From positions 3,162,001 through 3,226,000 of the forward strand of contig OZ223471.1 in the NCBI GenBank assembly GCA_965140775.1: a stretch of DNA of 64,000 bases, in the 5' to 3' direction. Made by a program: the position numbers and the translations under genes. Under the pieces are notes generated by a model. That model saw only the letters and a program-made list of their open reading frames with translations. It did no database searches and had not been told where the DNA came from. Each line of letters opens with the position of its first letter. Positions within the stretch are counted from its first letter, which is position 1. Source of the stretch: UBA6244 sp965140775 (GTDB lineage: Bacteria; Bacteroidota; Bacteroidia; Bacteroidales; F082). Shown in pieces: positions 46,295-55,110 of this stretch.

Positions 46295-47523
46295 ATTTCT
46301 TGTTCTATTTCTAATAATGAATCGAATAAAAGATTTCCTTCTGCCAATGATTCATTCAAGTAATTTTTATCAGAAGGAATCCCTTCGTAATCACTTAATT
46401 TCGAAATTGTACCTGTTTTTTCATTCATCTGATATATTGAAACATCTGAGGCATTCACCGTAGATTCAAGAGGAACAATGCCATTAAGTTTATTTCTTAA
46501 TGAATCAGTTTTTATTTGCTTTTTTATTTCTTCAGCTTGAATTGCAACACTTAGATAATTAATGATATATGGACTGTGTGTAGTAATTATCAGTTTATTT
46601 CCAATATTCAGATTATTAAACTCACAAAGCTTCTTTAAAAGTTGCCATTGAGAAGAAGGGAAAAGATTTTGTTCTGGTTCTTCTACGATATTTACAAATG
46701 CACTTTTATTAAATTTTGAGGATAATACAGATATGGCAATTCTTTGTTGTTCGTCTGTTAAATTCTCATTTAATATGATTTTTTCCACCTCTTTCTTAAA
46801 TCTAACAGATTCTTTATTACTCATAGATTCTTTACTCTCACTTTGTTTTCTAACCGATTTAGCTAAATGATCAGAGACTAAATATAATGGGACTAAAGAT
46901 TGAAACCCGCTTGAGGCATCAGTTAGTTTAACCTTATAATCTTTTCCTTTTACATTTACAACTTTATTTAATTTGTCATATTCTACATCTACCTCATTTA
47001 TGGGTAATGCGACTGCTTCTTTCATCGAATTTATAGCTTTGTCATATTCACCCAAAAATTCTTTCAAAGAATCAGATGCCAATTTTAGTTCATTTGGAGT
47101 TTTGACATATGCTAAGAAGTTCCTTTCTGCTGGCACATACATTATTTGAGGTAGAGGATAAGAATTATCTTTAATTTCAGTAATTTTTAACGAACCTCTT
47201 TCAAAAAGTATTTTATAAGCTTCTCCGATATATTCAATTGTGCTATTATCAAAAAGTCCAGGATTCATATAACTCTCAATTCTATGATATCCAAAAAAGG
47301 AGTTTTTTAATCTATTGGCTCTTTCAAACCATTTTATTTCATAGTCGCCTCGGACTAACGCTTTTTCTATCCAAGTAAAACTTGAAATAAGTTTAGCCAC
47401 AGTACTTTTTCCACTACCTTGATTTCCTATAAAGATTGTTATTTTATTAATATCAATCCAGCCTGCGTTTTCAAGACAACCATCTTTAATAGGTCCGAAA
47501 TTATGTATTCTAATTTTACTCAT
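46291..47523 (-). CDS. ABC/OLD-like AAA ATPase
   Basis: 410 residues. Walker A ITIFIGNQGSGKST (about 29-42) comes after IRIHNFGPIKDG, the typical start of AAA_15/AAA_21 (ABC-type) ATPases. A signature-like DASSGFQSLVPL lies near 206, Walker B is VNIVEEPEQNLFP, and the His-loop is LIITTHSPYI. The middle is coiled-coil-like and highly charged. In defence loci this type senses infection and licenses a linked nuclease, here the 167-residue protein that overlaps it. The unit is flanked by complementary boundary words at 45769 and 47596. Confidence 0.87.
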   Translation of the reverse strand: MSKIRIHNFGPIKDGCLENAGWIDINKITIFIGNQGSGKSTVAKLISSFTWIEKALVRGDYEIKWFERANRLKNSFFGYHRIESYMNPGLFDNSTIEYIGEAYKILFERGSLKITEIKDNSYPLPQIMYVPAERNFLAYVKTPNELKLASDSLKEFLGEYDKAINSMKEAVALPINEVDVEYDKLNKVVNVKGKDYKVKLTDASSGFQSLVPLYLVSDHLAKSVRKQSESKESMSNKESVRFKKEVEKIILNENLTDEQQRIAISVLSSKFNKSAFVNIVEEPEQNLFPSSQWQLLKKLCEFNNLNIGNKLIITTHSPYIINYLSVAIQAEEIKKQIKTDSLRNKLNGIVPLESTVNASDVSIYQMNEKTGTISKLSDYEGIPSDKNYLNESLAEGNLLFDSLLEIEQEI

Positions 47524-47595
47524 TTCTGTTCTTTAAGAATATTCAAAAGTAGTTTTTTGTCATTAATAATAGAACTGAACGCCGTTTTTATTATT

Positions 47596-47733
47596 GGCTC
47601 TAACTACCGTTTATCCACACCCCTATAGCATTTATCTCCCTTATACGTTCACCGGCAAAAACCCCGTTTGATCTTGCTTTACGTGCCATTTGGTTGAAGT
47701 TTAACATTTTAGATGTTTATAAATGTTTAAGCC
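47596..47733. repeat. attC-like repeat 1
   Basis: Starts GGCTCTAAC and ends GTTTAAGCC. Its body, 47604-47730, is about 88% identical to 51115-51242, and the similarity begins and ends at the AAC and GTT(TAA) words. Body words include CACACCCCTATAGCAT and CTCCCTTATACGTTCACCG. The outer bases differ between copies, as in integron attC sites, where they belong to the neighbouring cassettes. Confidence 0.5.
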
Positions 47734-47798
47734 TAATTCCTTGTTTCAGTGCAATTGACAATTAGAGTTTTTAACGCATTAAAATTAAACAATAATCG

Positions 47799-47909
47799 TA
47801 TTACTTTGACATTGAGGCAAAGAAACCAGTGCAATTAATTTTAGCAGAGCTAGGAAAACGAGAGATTGAAACGCTTGAGTTGAATACCGGGAAGCTCAAG
47901 GAGGGGTAA
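47799..47909 (+). pseudogene. C-terminal remnant of a small ORF
   Basis: 37 codons (YYFDIEAKKPVQLILAELGK, then REIETLELNTGKLKEG and a stop). The end resembles that of the small ORF at 45500-45712 (DVETLELIYLKCQGE), and the similarity continues ~60 bp beyond the stop to the GTTATAGCC word. There is no start codon in this frame. Confidence 0.45.
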
Positions 47910-47979
47910 TTTGTACCTACATGCAGGATACTTTAAGGCTCAACTGAGCTTTAAATCCTATTATGTTATAGCCTGTTTT

Positions 47980-49002
47980 TTATTTTCTGAATTTCTTTGA
48001 TTTTTCCTTTCTAATTGATTCTATTAGGAATGCAAAGCAATTATTTGAAATTTCTTGTGAAGTTAAAACGTCTGATTTTATTTTCCAAATAGGTTCTTTC
48101 TTAAGGTTCAAGTCAAATGAGTACTCAATACTCTTCCTAACTTTTGGTTCTTCGCCAGGAAAGTAAGATGAACGAGATTCATTTAGTCTGCGAAAACCAT
48201 CCCAATATCTAACAACTAATTTTGTAGTATCGCTGGAGTTTCTAACAATATTGTCTAAATAAAATGTGACTGAATAATTACCACAGCGCACAATGGCGTT
48301 GGCTGCATTATCTCCCTCAAAGGAGAAATATAATTCTGTATTATCTTTATATACTTCAGTTCTTTCTTTTAAACTTTGGTACATACTTCTTATATCCTGA
48401 CTTGCAATTCTTACTCCTTCACTTGAATTAATTATTTGATCCAATTCCCTATTTAATATTTCATCAGATGTAAGTTTTTTTGACATTTCAATTATTGGGT
48501 CATGATCTGGATTACTAAAGTCAGGTATTTCTCCAAATTCTGGTTTTTCAATTTTTGGTTTTTCATAGATTACTCTTGATAGATCTTCTAAATCAAATAA
48601 GTATTTTTCATCACCTAACATAGAATGGTAAACCTTTGATTTAATATACTTTGGTGCTGAGTTCAAGAAAGTTCCCTCTCTGAGGACTGGAATGAATTTA
48701 ACTTGATTAATTGGTGATTCAAAAATTTCTTGGGAAATCATTGATGTTTCATAACCAACTCCACCTTGCCTTTTTTCAGATTTAACTTTATAAGTTGGAG
48801 TAAGTATTAAAAGTACTTTGTCTGATTTCTCAATTGAACTTTCCATGAAATATGTTAGTTCTCTGCCAGCAGATAATTCAAATCTGTCTAGAATAATGTC
48901 AATACCATACTTTTTCATCAAATCTGATGCAAGTTTAAGAACCCATTCTTTATGTTCTTCTGAGTCCCATGAGTACGAAATAAATACTATTGGTCGTTTC
49001 AT
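47980..49002 (-). CDS. SEFIR/TIR-domain protein (bSEFIR-like)
   Basis: 340 residues. The N-terminal 150 residues form a SEFIR-type TIR domain: IVFISYSWDSEEHKEWVLKL, GIDIILDRFELSAGREL, ESSIEKSDKVLLILTPTYK. The C-terminal ~170 residues (IVRCGNYSVTFYLDN, VVRYWDGF) are a separate, mostly beta domain, perhaps the sensor. Stand-alone bacterial SEFIR proteins (bSEFIR) protect against phage by NAD+ depletion; that activity is inferred here. The gene forms a single-gene unit flanked by GTTATAGCC (47965) and GGATATAAC (49022), which pair with one mismatch. Confidence 0.82.
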   Translation of the reverse strand: MKRPIVFISYSWDSEEHKEWVLKLASDLMKKYGIDIILDRFELSAGRELTYFMESSIEKSDKVLLILTPTYKVKSEKRQGGVGYETSMISQEIFESPINQVKFIPVLREGTFLNSAPKYIKSKVYHSMLGDEKYLFDLEDLSRVIYEKPKIEKPEFGEIPDFSNPDHDPIIEMSKKLTSDEILNRELDQIINSSEGVRIASQDIRSMYQSLKERTEVYKDNTELYFSFEGDNAANAIVRCGNYSVTFYLDNIVRNSSDTTKLVVRYWDGFRRLNESRSSYFPGEEPKVRKSIEYSFDLNLKKEPIWKIKSDVLTSQEISNNCFAFLIESIRKEKSKKFRK

Positions 49003-49021
49003 TTATCTTTTTCTTTAAATA

Positions 49022-49158
49022 GGATATAACGGAAAATTGTATGTTACGTAGGGGTTTTTTGGAGTGCTTTCCTGTCGACCGTTACACCTTAATTTGATAA
49101 AAGCTGTAATGCCCGAAAACCTCTGAAACCCCTATGGAATATACAAAATGTTATGTGC
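49022..49158. repeat. attC-like repeat 2, imperfect palindrome
   Basis: 137 bp from GGATATAAC to GTTATGTGC. The arms pair imperfectly: ATTGTATGTTACGTAGGGGT on the left against the complement of ACCCCTATGGAATATACAAA on the right. Long imperfect palindromes with 7-9-bp core words at both ends are the defining layout of integron attC sites. Confidence 0.55.
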
Positions 49159-49177
49159 AGGCTTTAATGGCAATAAT

Positions 49178-50668
49178 TTATTCAATAGATAATATACCCC
49201 TACGAATAAGGTACTCAACTTTTGGGTCAATTACTTCATAGCATGCTCCATCTTCAGGGTCTAAAATATCATCTTCTTGAATCAGTTTATATTGTTTCAT
49301 TATTTTTATTTGGCCAGTTGTTTGAGCTGTTGTTTGATTAAAAGTGTTAGTAAGCTGTTTTGCAGTGAATCTAGCTATTCTAACTTTTAATAGTCTATTT
49401 ATCATTGCTCGAATTTCTTTGTTTTTCCCTTTTTTAGAAGGTGTCATAGATTCGTAATCATAATCCTTGCAGAAATTGATTAGGCCATTTGTTATACATA
49501 TAGGTTCAAAATGATGTACTTCAATATTTGTATTTGCTTGCACTTTATATATTTCGGCTAATGCAGAAATTAAATCTCTTGGTGATTTGTTTGAGACTTT
49601 AATTATTTCTGCTCTATCGTTTTCATTTGCAATTAAGTCGAGTAGTTTGACTGGTTGATCTTTAGAGAAATAACTCAACCGTTTATTGATTAATGGTTCA
49701 AGGTCATCGGATTTCCACCTTACATCTATTGTCCCGAACTTGTCAAATCGGACAATACCTGAAAGTTCTGATTTTAACTCTGACCATAAACTAAATCCAA
49801 TCGCAAAATTATTATTGAGAAGAAGTTCTGTGTCTGATAAGATTTCACTGGTGAAATTTGTTATTTTATTAATATCTTGGTTTAAATTCTGATATTCGTC
49901 TATTTTATCAAAAAGTATAACTACACCATTAAATCCTACAGATTTAATGATCAGAAGTAACTCATCTAATATTTGTTTAAGTTTATCTTTAGGGTAATCA
50001 ATTTTTTCTAAATCGATCTGTTCAATATCAATTTCAGGAAGTCTTTTAATATAACTTTTATAAGTCTCATTTGATTCAACTTCAGGAAGTCCCAACGATT
50101 GTCTTATGGTTGTTGATGTTATAGTTACAACAGCTGAGGCAGCTGTATTCGCTATTCCAATTCCAATTGAATTAAATAATTTGATTAGTCTATTTTTTGT
50201 TTTAAACTTCTTGACTCTATCGTATATTTTTTCATACTCAACCTTCGAAATGGGTTTAAAAAATAGTCTAATAAACAACGCTAATTTTTCTTTATCTGCT
50301 TTCTCTAGTTTTTTAACCTTCTTTGGGTTTTTACTGAGGAAAATTGAAGTTTTAGTTACTAAGCAACCTAAAATTAGTTTTATTAATGCAGTTTCATTTT
50401 TTGAAATAGGAATACTATCAAACCGATCAATCTTGATAGTAAGGATATTTTTTTTCTCTAAATCTTCATATAAATTATTAATAATTGAAGTTTTGCCATG
50501 CCCCCTTTGTCCAATTATAAATCGACTATCCCCTCCAGATAAAACGTCCATTAAGGTTGCATAATAGTTTGGTTCAAAAAAAATATCTTGTAAAAAATCT
50601 AGTTCTTGTTCAGACGATTTCTTTGAAAAGGGATTTTTTATTAATCCCAAGTTAGTATCTAAATTCAT
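49178..50668 (-). CDS. P-loop ATPase with C-terminal winged helix
   Basis: 496 residues. Walker A is RFIIGQRGHGKTSI (about 49-62) and Walker B is GVVILFDKIDEY (about 252). The layout recalls ORC/Cdc6- or KAP-like STAND ATPases. Between them lies a Gly/Ala-rich hydrophobic stretch (SIGIGIANTAASAVVTITST, about 165-185) that may insert in or touch a membrane. A helical sensor domain (SNKSPRDLISALAEIYKV) is followed by a winged helix near the C-terminus (TAKQLTNTFNQTTAQTTGQI). No effector domain is obvious. The function is unknown; its place among defence genes suggests a sensor. The DUF3892 gene lies 36 bp upstream on the same strand. Confidence 0.8.
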   Translation of the reverse strand: MNLDTNLGLIKNPFSKKSSEQELDFLQDIFFEPNYYATLMDVLSGGDSRFIIGQRGHGKTSIINNLYEDLEKKNILTIKIDRFDSIPISKNETALIKLILGCLVTKTSIFLSKNPKKVKKLEKADKEKLALFIRLFFKPISKVEYEKIYDRVKKFKTKNRLIKLFNSIGIGIANTAASAVVTITSTTIRQSLGLPEVESNETYKSYIKRLPEIDIEQIDLEKIDYPKDKLKQILDELLLIIKSVGFNGVVILFDKIDEYQNLNQDINKITNFTSEILSDTELLLNNNFAIGFSLWSELKSELSGIVRFDKFGTIDVRWKSDDLEPLINKRLSYFSKDQPVKLLDLIANENDRAEIIKVSNKSPRDLISALAEIYKVQANTNIEVHHFEPICITNGLINFCKDYDYESMTPSKKGKNKEIRAMINRLLKVRIARFTAKQLTNTFNQTTAQTTGQIKIMKQYKLIQEDDILDPEDGACYEVIDPKVEYLIRRGILSIE

Positions 50669-50704
50669 ATGGTTAGTTAGAAATGTAGTTTAATCATATT
50701 TTGT

Positions 50705-50986
50705 TTAAGGACATGGGGGAAGGCTTAGTAAATTGTTTGGTTCATAATCATCATTTTCCGTCTTGATATATTTATAACCATTGTTTGTTGAAATAATTAC
50801 GTTTACTTCTTTACCGTTTATTTCAACATAAAACTCCCATTTACCTGTTTCTATTCCTTCAATTGCCCTTTTTTGCGATACTTTCCATGGGGTACCATCA
50901 TAATTTAAGCCACCAATAAATTCAATTCTATTGTGTAGCTCATTCATATTGGATTTTTGTATGCAAGTTATTTTGTGTCTACTCAT
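50705..50986 (-). CDS. DUF3892 small protein
   Basis: 93 residues that fit DUF3892: ITCIQKSNMNELHNRIEFIG, GTPWKVSQKRAIEGIETGKW, FYVEINGKEVNVI and the end YIKTENDDYEPNNLLSLPPC. The family is small, with no known activity, and often occurs next to defence or toxin genes. It is upstream of the P-loop ATPase on the same strand and probably in one operon with it. Confidence 0.78.
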   Translation of the reverse strand: MSRHKITCIQKSNMNELHNRIEFIGGLNYDGTPWKVSQKRAIEGIETGKWEFYVEINGKEVNVIISTNNGYKYIKTENDDYEPNNLLSLPPCP

Positions 50987-51540
50987 CTCTTTGAACTGGT
51001 GTTAATTATTGCAGCTAAGTTAACAAAAAAATAGATGATAAAAATTGTTGTTGTATTATATAAATATTAATAAAATCAGGCTTGTCGGAAGTGCGAATTT
51101 TAGCTTACACATAACTACCATATACCCACACCCCTATAGCATATATCTCCCTTATACGTTCACCGATAAATACCCCGTTTAATCTTGCTTTACGCCTCAT
51201 CAGGTTGAAGTTTGCTATTTTAGATGTTCATAAATGTTTAAAATTCGCTTCTTGATCTTTTTTGTAAGTGATAATCGGGCGTTTGGTGGGTTAAAACTAA
51301 GAAAAATTTTTATTGCATTGACAATCAAACGCAAATAATTTAAAAAAATAAAACTAGAGAGCTATGGAATAGTGATGAGGAACGGCTAGTATTAACCTAA
51401 TCCTGGAGACATGTATTCAAATAATAGCTTATACTAAGGGGATACTGGAGACCAACTAACAAAGTGAACTACGCTTATTATACATTTTTTTATCAGGCTT
51501 AAATACATATTTATTCTTGTCGTCATAAAGCAATATAGTT
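50987..51540. other. Intergenic stretch containing attC-like repeat 3
   Basis: 554 bp without a gene. The attC-like repeat occupies 51107-51243. The remaining DNA (51244-51540) is AT-rich with no open frame or hairpin that I can support. Confidence 0.45.
51107..51243. repeat. attC-like repeat 3
   Basis: Begins ACACATAAC, whose complement GTTATGTG opens the cassette-like unit at 49150, and ends near GTTTAAAATTC. The body matches 47604-47730 at about 88% by eye. It closes the ATPase-DUF3892 unit. Confidence 0.5.
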
Positions 51541-51963
51541 ATGGATATCCCGACAATAGCTGACCTGCAAAGGGTCGAAGAAAAAGTAGATTACCTGATT
51601 CAGGCTATGGATCTACTACAAGAGAAGAAAGTAAGGCTGCTCACCTCACATGAGATAGCCATGGGGCTCAACGTCAGCTATCGAACTTTTATCAACATGC
51701 GTCCTGAGCTTGTAAAACACGGGGTTAAAAAAAGTTGGAGGCAACTGGGTAATGAAGGAAACATATCTTCAGAAGTATATCGACCAGCTCAGTTAAATCT
51801 CCGCACTCAAGTTGATGTAAATCTGGGCCGTGGAGAACTTAGCAATACCCATGGCCTTCATCACATCGAAGATCGATCCAGTCTGGTGGGCATACAAGGT
51901 ACAGAAAGTATGCCTTCCCAGATGGACGGTCAGCACAGTTTCAATACCGGCTTCACTTTGTAG
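51541..51963 (+). CDS. Truncated helix-turn-helix (excisionase-like) protein
   Basis: 140 codons, of which about the first 75 look real: MDIPTIADLQRVEEKVDYLI is a coiled coil, followed by a helix-turn-helix (LLTSHEIAMGLNVSYRTFIN, MRPELVKHGVKKSW) like small DNA-binding proteins that accompany Bacteroidota recombinases. The remainder runs antisense to the integrase remnant and is probably not original. It may be a recombination directionality factor of the island whose 3' end was replaced. Confidence 0.5.
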   Translation: MDIPTIADLQRVEEKVDYLIQAMDLLQEKKVRLLTSHEIAMGLNVSYRTFINMRPELVKHGVKKSWRQLGNEGNISSEVYRPAQLNLRTQVDVNLGRGELSNTHGLHHIEDRSSLVGIQGTESMPSQMDGQHSFNTGFTL

Positions 51964-52350
51964 CACCTTGAGAGCATTGTTCATGGTCTGGTTTTGGATC
52001 TTCTTTCCCCAGATGTATTTCTCGCCACGGTTTTTCTCCAGGTATGGCCGAATGATTTCCTGGGGCTTTCCATCGAATATATCTCCCAACCGCAAGAACA
52101 CCCGTTTATCCACCCTCACCATCCTGGGCATGGTAAGCACCTTACCTTGCTTGACCAAATCCAGGTCGAACTCTGTAATAGCGTTGATCTGGTTTTTTAG
52201 GTAATTGTTAAGCTGTAAATAATTGGGGTGATTGGATGTAACCTCCCTCCTTTTGCTATCCCACTCGTTTGCTTCTGAAAGATACCCGTAAAGTAGTAAG
52301 TTTAGTTCCCGGAGGAGAAGTAGAAATAATATTCTACTAAACCTTTTCCA
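51793..52350 (-). pseudogene. Second tyrosine recombinase remnant, internal deletion
   Basis: Read leftwards, the frame is open from at least 52350. The first part (LLYGYLSEANEWDSKRREVT, SNHPNYLQLNNYLKNQI) looks like the arm-binding start of a Bacteroidota integrase. It joins directly to a C-terminal catalytic piece (LTVHLGRHTFCTLYAHQTGS, then FSTAQIYINLS with the likely Tyr). The core-binding domain and the first catalytic Arg region are missing, so it cannot be active. Its site, 275 bp inside the tRNA-Asp end, suggests a former integrase of this or an earlier element at the same tRNA. Confidence 0.75.
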
Positions 52351-52599
52351 GTGCTATCAAAAGATTTCTTCCTGTCCCACACCAAGTTAACTCGTGTTAC
52401 TTTCAAATTTTTAGTGCTCATTGGCTGTATTTTGAGCTATAGTAGAAAAAGTTTTCTACCGTGAGAAACTAGGGGGAGAATTATTCTACCTAAACGCCCT
52501 CGTTTTTATGCCTTCTTTTTGCTTTCCTGGCAGAAAATTTTCTTCATTTTTTGCGCTTTTTTGCACTAACTATCTAAAAATGAAACGTTTGGAAATAAA

Positions 52600-52623
52600 A
52601 AAGTCGCCTATTAAAGCGACTTT
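52600..52623 (-). terminator. Rho-independent terminator of tRNA-Asp
   Basis: On the minus strand AAAGTCGC and GCGACTTT form an 8-bp stem with an 8-base loop, followed by a T run. It begins 1 bp after the tRNA 3' end and lies on the island side of the junction, so it probably came with the element. Confidence 0.8.
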
Positions 52624-52624
52624 G

Positions 52625-52699
52625 CGGTCCGGACGGGACTCGAACCCGCGACCCCCTGCGTGACAGGCAGGTATTCTAACCAGACTGAACTACCGAACC
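52625..52699 (-). tRNA. tRNA-Asp (anticodon GTC)
   Basis: 75 nt on the minus strand. The acceptor strands GGTTCGG and CCGGACC pair (one G-U), the anticodon arm CCTGC-CTGTCAC-GCAGG places GTC in the loop, the T-arm is GCGGG-TTCGAGT-CCCGT, and the discriminator is G. CCA is not encoded. Its 3' end is the integration site of the island. Confidence 0.95.
52626..52640. other. Right attachment site (attR) within tRNA-Asp
   Basis: The 15 bp at the tRNA 3' end that are repeated at 28561-28575. The tRNA remains complete on this side, as is usual for tyrosine-recombinase integration into tRNA 3' ends. Confidence 0.87.
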
Positions 52700-52864
52700 G
52701 TTTTCTTTAAGAACGTTGTATCTGTAAAGAGGATGCAAAAGTACACGTATTTTTGATATCTGCAAGCATTTTGAAAAAAAATAAATATCTTTTTTGTAAA
52801 ATTTTTCTGCTCATGACCTCCACTATCGTCTGCTCCTTTCGCCCCCCATGAAACTGCATTAAAT

Positions 52865-54961
52865 TTATTTCAAACCCCATACAAACGCACCTTCGCGGGC
52901 GGTGTCGTGGTAACTTATTCCGCTGCTATCAGCCATCTGTTGCAGCTGTTTCTTGTAGTAACCGGGCACCGATCCGTCGGCAATCAAAGTCTGCACCTCA
53001 AATACCTCAGTCAAATGCACAGGCTTTAACCTTGGCTTGCCTGTAACAATCAGCATATCCACCCGAAGTTTGTGGGGAGTTGGATGGTAGAATGCATTGT
53101 CCTGCAATATCATCAGCCGTTGCCCACTCGCCATAGAGAAATATGGACTTGTAGAACCGTCAAGGGGTTCTCCTGTCTGATGGTCGTCCAGCTCTATCAC
53201 ATCCGGTGTGTCCAGGCCCCATCGTGCCTGTGCTGCCTGAATGGAAAAATCGGCCATGGTAGGATCAGCCACCATCAACGAATCGGCCAGCAATTGACTC
53301 TCCCGCCCTTCCACCAACTGAATCAAGGTATGTTTCCTCAACTGATATACCACCCCTCCCTCCTGCCTCAGGTGTTGCCAATGTTGCATGGTCTCCATCG
53401 AAACCAAAATAGCCAATACCAACATCGCCGGAAGCAACACCTTCCATCGCTTGTGCACCAAAAACATAAAAAATAAGGCAATCAAGAGGTAAATTACCAT
53501 CACCTCAGAAGTTGAAAGATGCAGGCGGGTGAGGCCGGGCAAGGGAAGCAACTTCACCATAGCCACCAGATAATTGAGCACGAACACCAAGCCCGACAAC
53601 AGCCACCCGAGCCAACCCGACACCACAGGCACCCAACTGAACAGCATGGTGGCCATACCTCCCGTGAGTATCAGAAACGACAGGGGATAAGTAAACAGGT
53701 TGCTCAGCCAGAACCATGTGGGGAAAAAATGAAAATAATGCACAGCCAGTGGAAAGGTAGCCAATTGTGCCGCCATGGAAAGTGCTGTGATTGACCAAAT
53801 AATATCCAAAAACCTGTTTTTTATATAAAACAGCGCGTAAATGGGCGTGTAACCTATCAAAATGCCGACCACTGCCGCATACGACAATTGAAAGCCTATG
53901 TGAAAAAGCAGTGTCGGATTCATCAATAATATGATAAAAGCACTCACTGCCAATGTGTTGAGATTATCTCTCCTTCGACGAATCAGTTGACCCAGAATAA
54001 ATATGCTGACCATCAATCCGGCACGTTGTACCGACGGTGATAGTCCGGTTACCGAAGCATAAACCCAAACAATCAGAAGCATCAGAATCACTTTTACCAT
54101 ACGAAGGCCCTTCTTTCGATCAAGAAATTTCAGCAAGAAGTTAAAAACCAAAAATATGATCCCCACATGCAATCCCGATACACATAGAATGTGCATGGCT
54201 CCGGCATAAACATAATTGCTCCGAAGTTCCGCGTCCATGAAGTCATCGTTGCCCAACAAAATGGCCGAAGCCACGGCATACTCCTCATCGTTGAGCGCGC
54301 TTAGCTGCAACAAATTTTGCAAACTACGCCGCATTTCAAAAGCCACCGAAAGCCACCGGTTGGGAGGATCGTTGTACAACAATCGCCAATTGGTTTCTTT
54401 CAAATAAAGGGAATGATGGATGTTTTTCATGGCCAGATAAGTTCGGTAGTCGAATTCGTCAGGATTGGCGGGACCATCTATTGTTTCCGGATGACCTGAG
54501 AACACCAGGACGTCGCCATATCGCAAAACTTCGGCACTGTCTCCCTTTTCAAAATAACCCAATATTTTTGGTGAATCACCCTCCCACAAGTCGCCGCTGT
54601 CGGCTTCAAAAAGCATCATTTCGGCCTTAACTGTCTTGCCGGATAGTTGCGGGTCGGAAACGATTTGCCCTATCCATTGGTTTTTTTCCTTGGGAAGCGA
54701 AACAAAAGTTCGCTGTTGGATTTGCGAAAGCAGCATCCCCAAAAAGATGAAAAGCAACCCAAACGAAACGCCTGTAGCCCAACGCAACGAATAGCTCTTG
54801 TTGAAAATTACCAACAACCAATACACCAAAAACAACACGCCGGTAATGGTAAGCAGGTAAATTTTTTCAGTAAAAAACTGAGATGCACCCCCGTACCACA
54901 ACAGGATTCCAACTACGAAATACAGTAAAATTCGGATAAATGGCCGCTGCGACCAGAACAT
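52865..54961 (-). CDS. comEC: ComEC/Rec2 DNA-uptake channel protein
   Basis: 698 residues. The order is DUF4131-like N-terminal membrane helices and OB-type region (about 1-190), then the Competence core with HILCVSGLHVGIIFLVFNF (about 245) and VYASVTGLSPSVQRAGLMVS (about 285), and many transmembrane helices to about 510. The final ~160 residues are a shortened soluble tail; the full metallo-beta-lactamase motif HxHxDH is not seen. ComEC moves single-stranded DNA into the cytoplasm in natural transformation. It is a chromosomal gene just outside the island, which could also help acquire such islands. Confidence 0.92.
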   Translation of the reverse strand: MFWSQRPFIRILLYFVVGILLWYGGASQFFTEKIYLLTITGVLFLVYWLLVIFNKSYSLRWATGVSFGLLFIFLGMLLSQIQQRTFVSLPKEKNQWIGQIVSDPQLSGKTVKAEMMLFEADSGDLWEGDSPKILGYFEKGDSAEVLRYGDVLVFSGHPETIDGPANPDEFDYRTYLAMKNIHHSLYLKETNWRLLYNDPPNRWLSVAFEMRRSLQNLLQLSALNDEEYAVASAILLGNDDFMDAELRSNYVYAGAMHILCVSGLHVGIIFLVFNFLLKFLDRKKGLRMVKVILMLLIVWVYASVTGLSPSVQRAGLMVSIFILGQLIRRRRDNLNTLAVSAFIILLMNPTLLFHIGFQLSYAAVVGILIGYTPIYALFYIKNRFLDIIWSITALSMAAQLATFPLAVHYFHFFPTWFWLSNLFTYPLSFLILTGGMATMLFSWVPVVSGWLGWLLSGLVFVLNYLVAMVKLLPLPGLTRLHLSTSEVMVIYLLIALFFMFLVHKRWKVLLPAMLVLAILVSMETMQHWQHLRQEGGVVYQLRKHTLIQLVEGRESQLLADSLMVADPTMADFSIQAAQARWGLDTPDVIELDDHQTGEPLDGSTSPYFSMASGQRLMILQDNAFYHPTPHKLRVDMLIVTGKPRLKPVHLTEVFEVQTLIADGSVPGYYKKQLQQMADSSGISYHDTAREGAFVWGLK

Positions 54962-55110
54962 ATGTCAATTTTTTGGGGTTGTGGGTGCAAGATAGCAAAA
55001 AAGCCTATTTGAAAAACAGAAAACAGCTAATCTTACCCATCAACAAAACACCCATGGTGTTTGATGGCTTGCGAGCAATCCTCTTTACCATTGAAAATCA
55101 GGGAAATAAA

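Noticed and set aside
45769..51243. Treating the unit boundaries as simple IS inverted repeats
   Set aside because: The words differ from unit to unit and no transposase lies between them; cassette-type pairing explains them better.
54216..54928. Plus-strand open frames opposite comEC
   Set aside because: Short, overlapping and without family resemblance; comEC explains the region.
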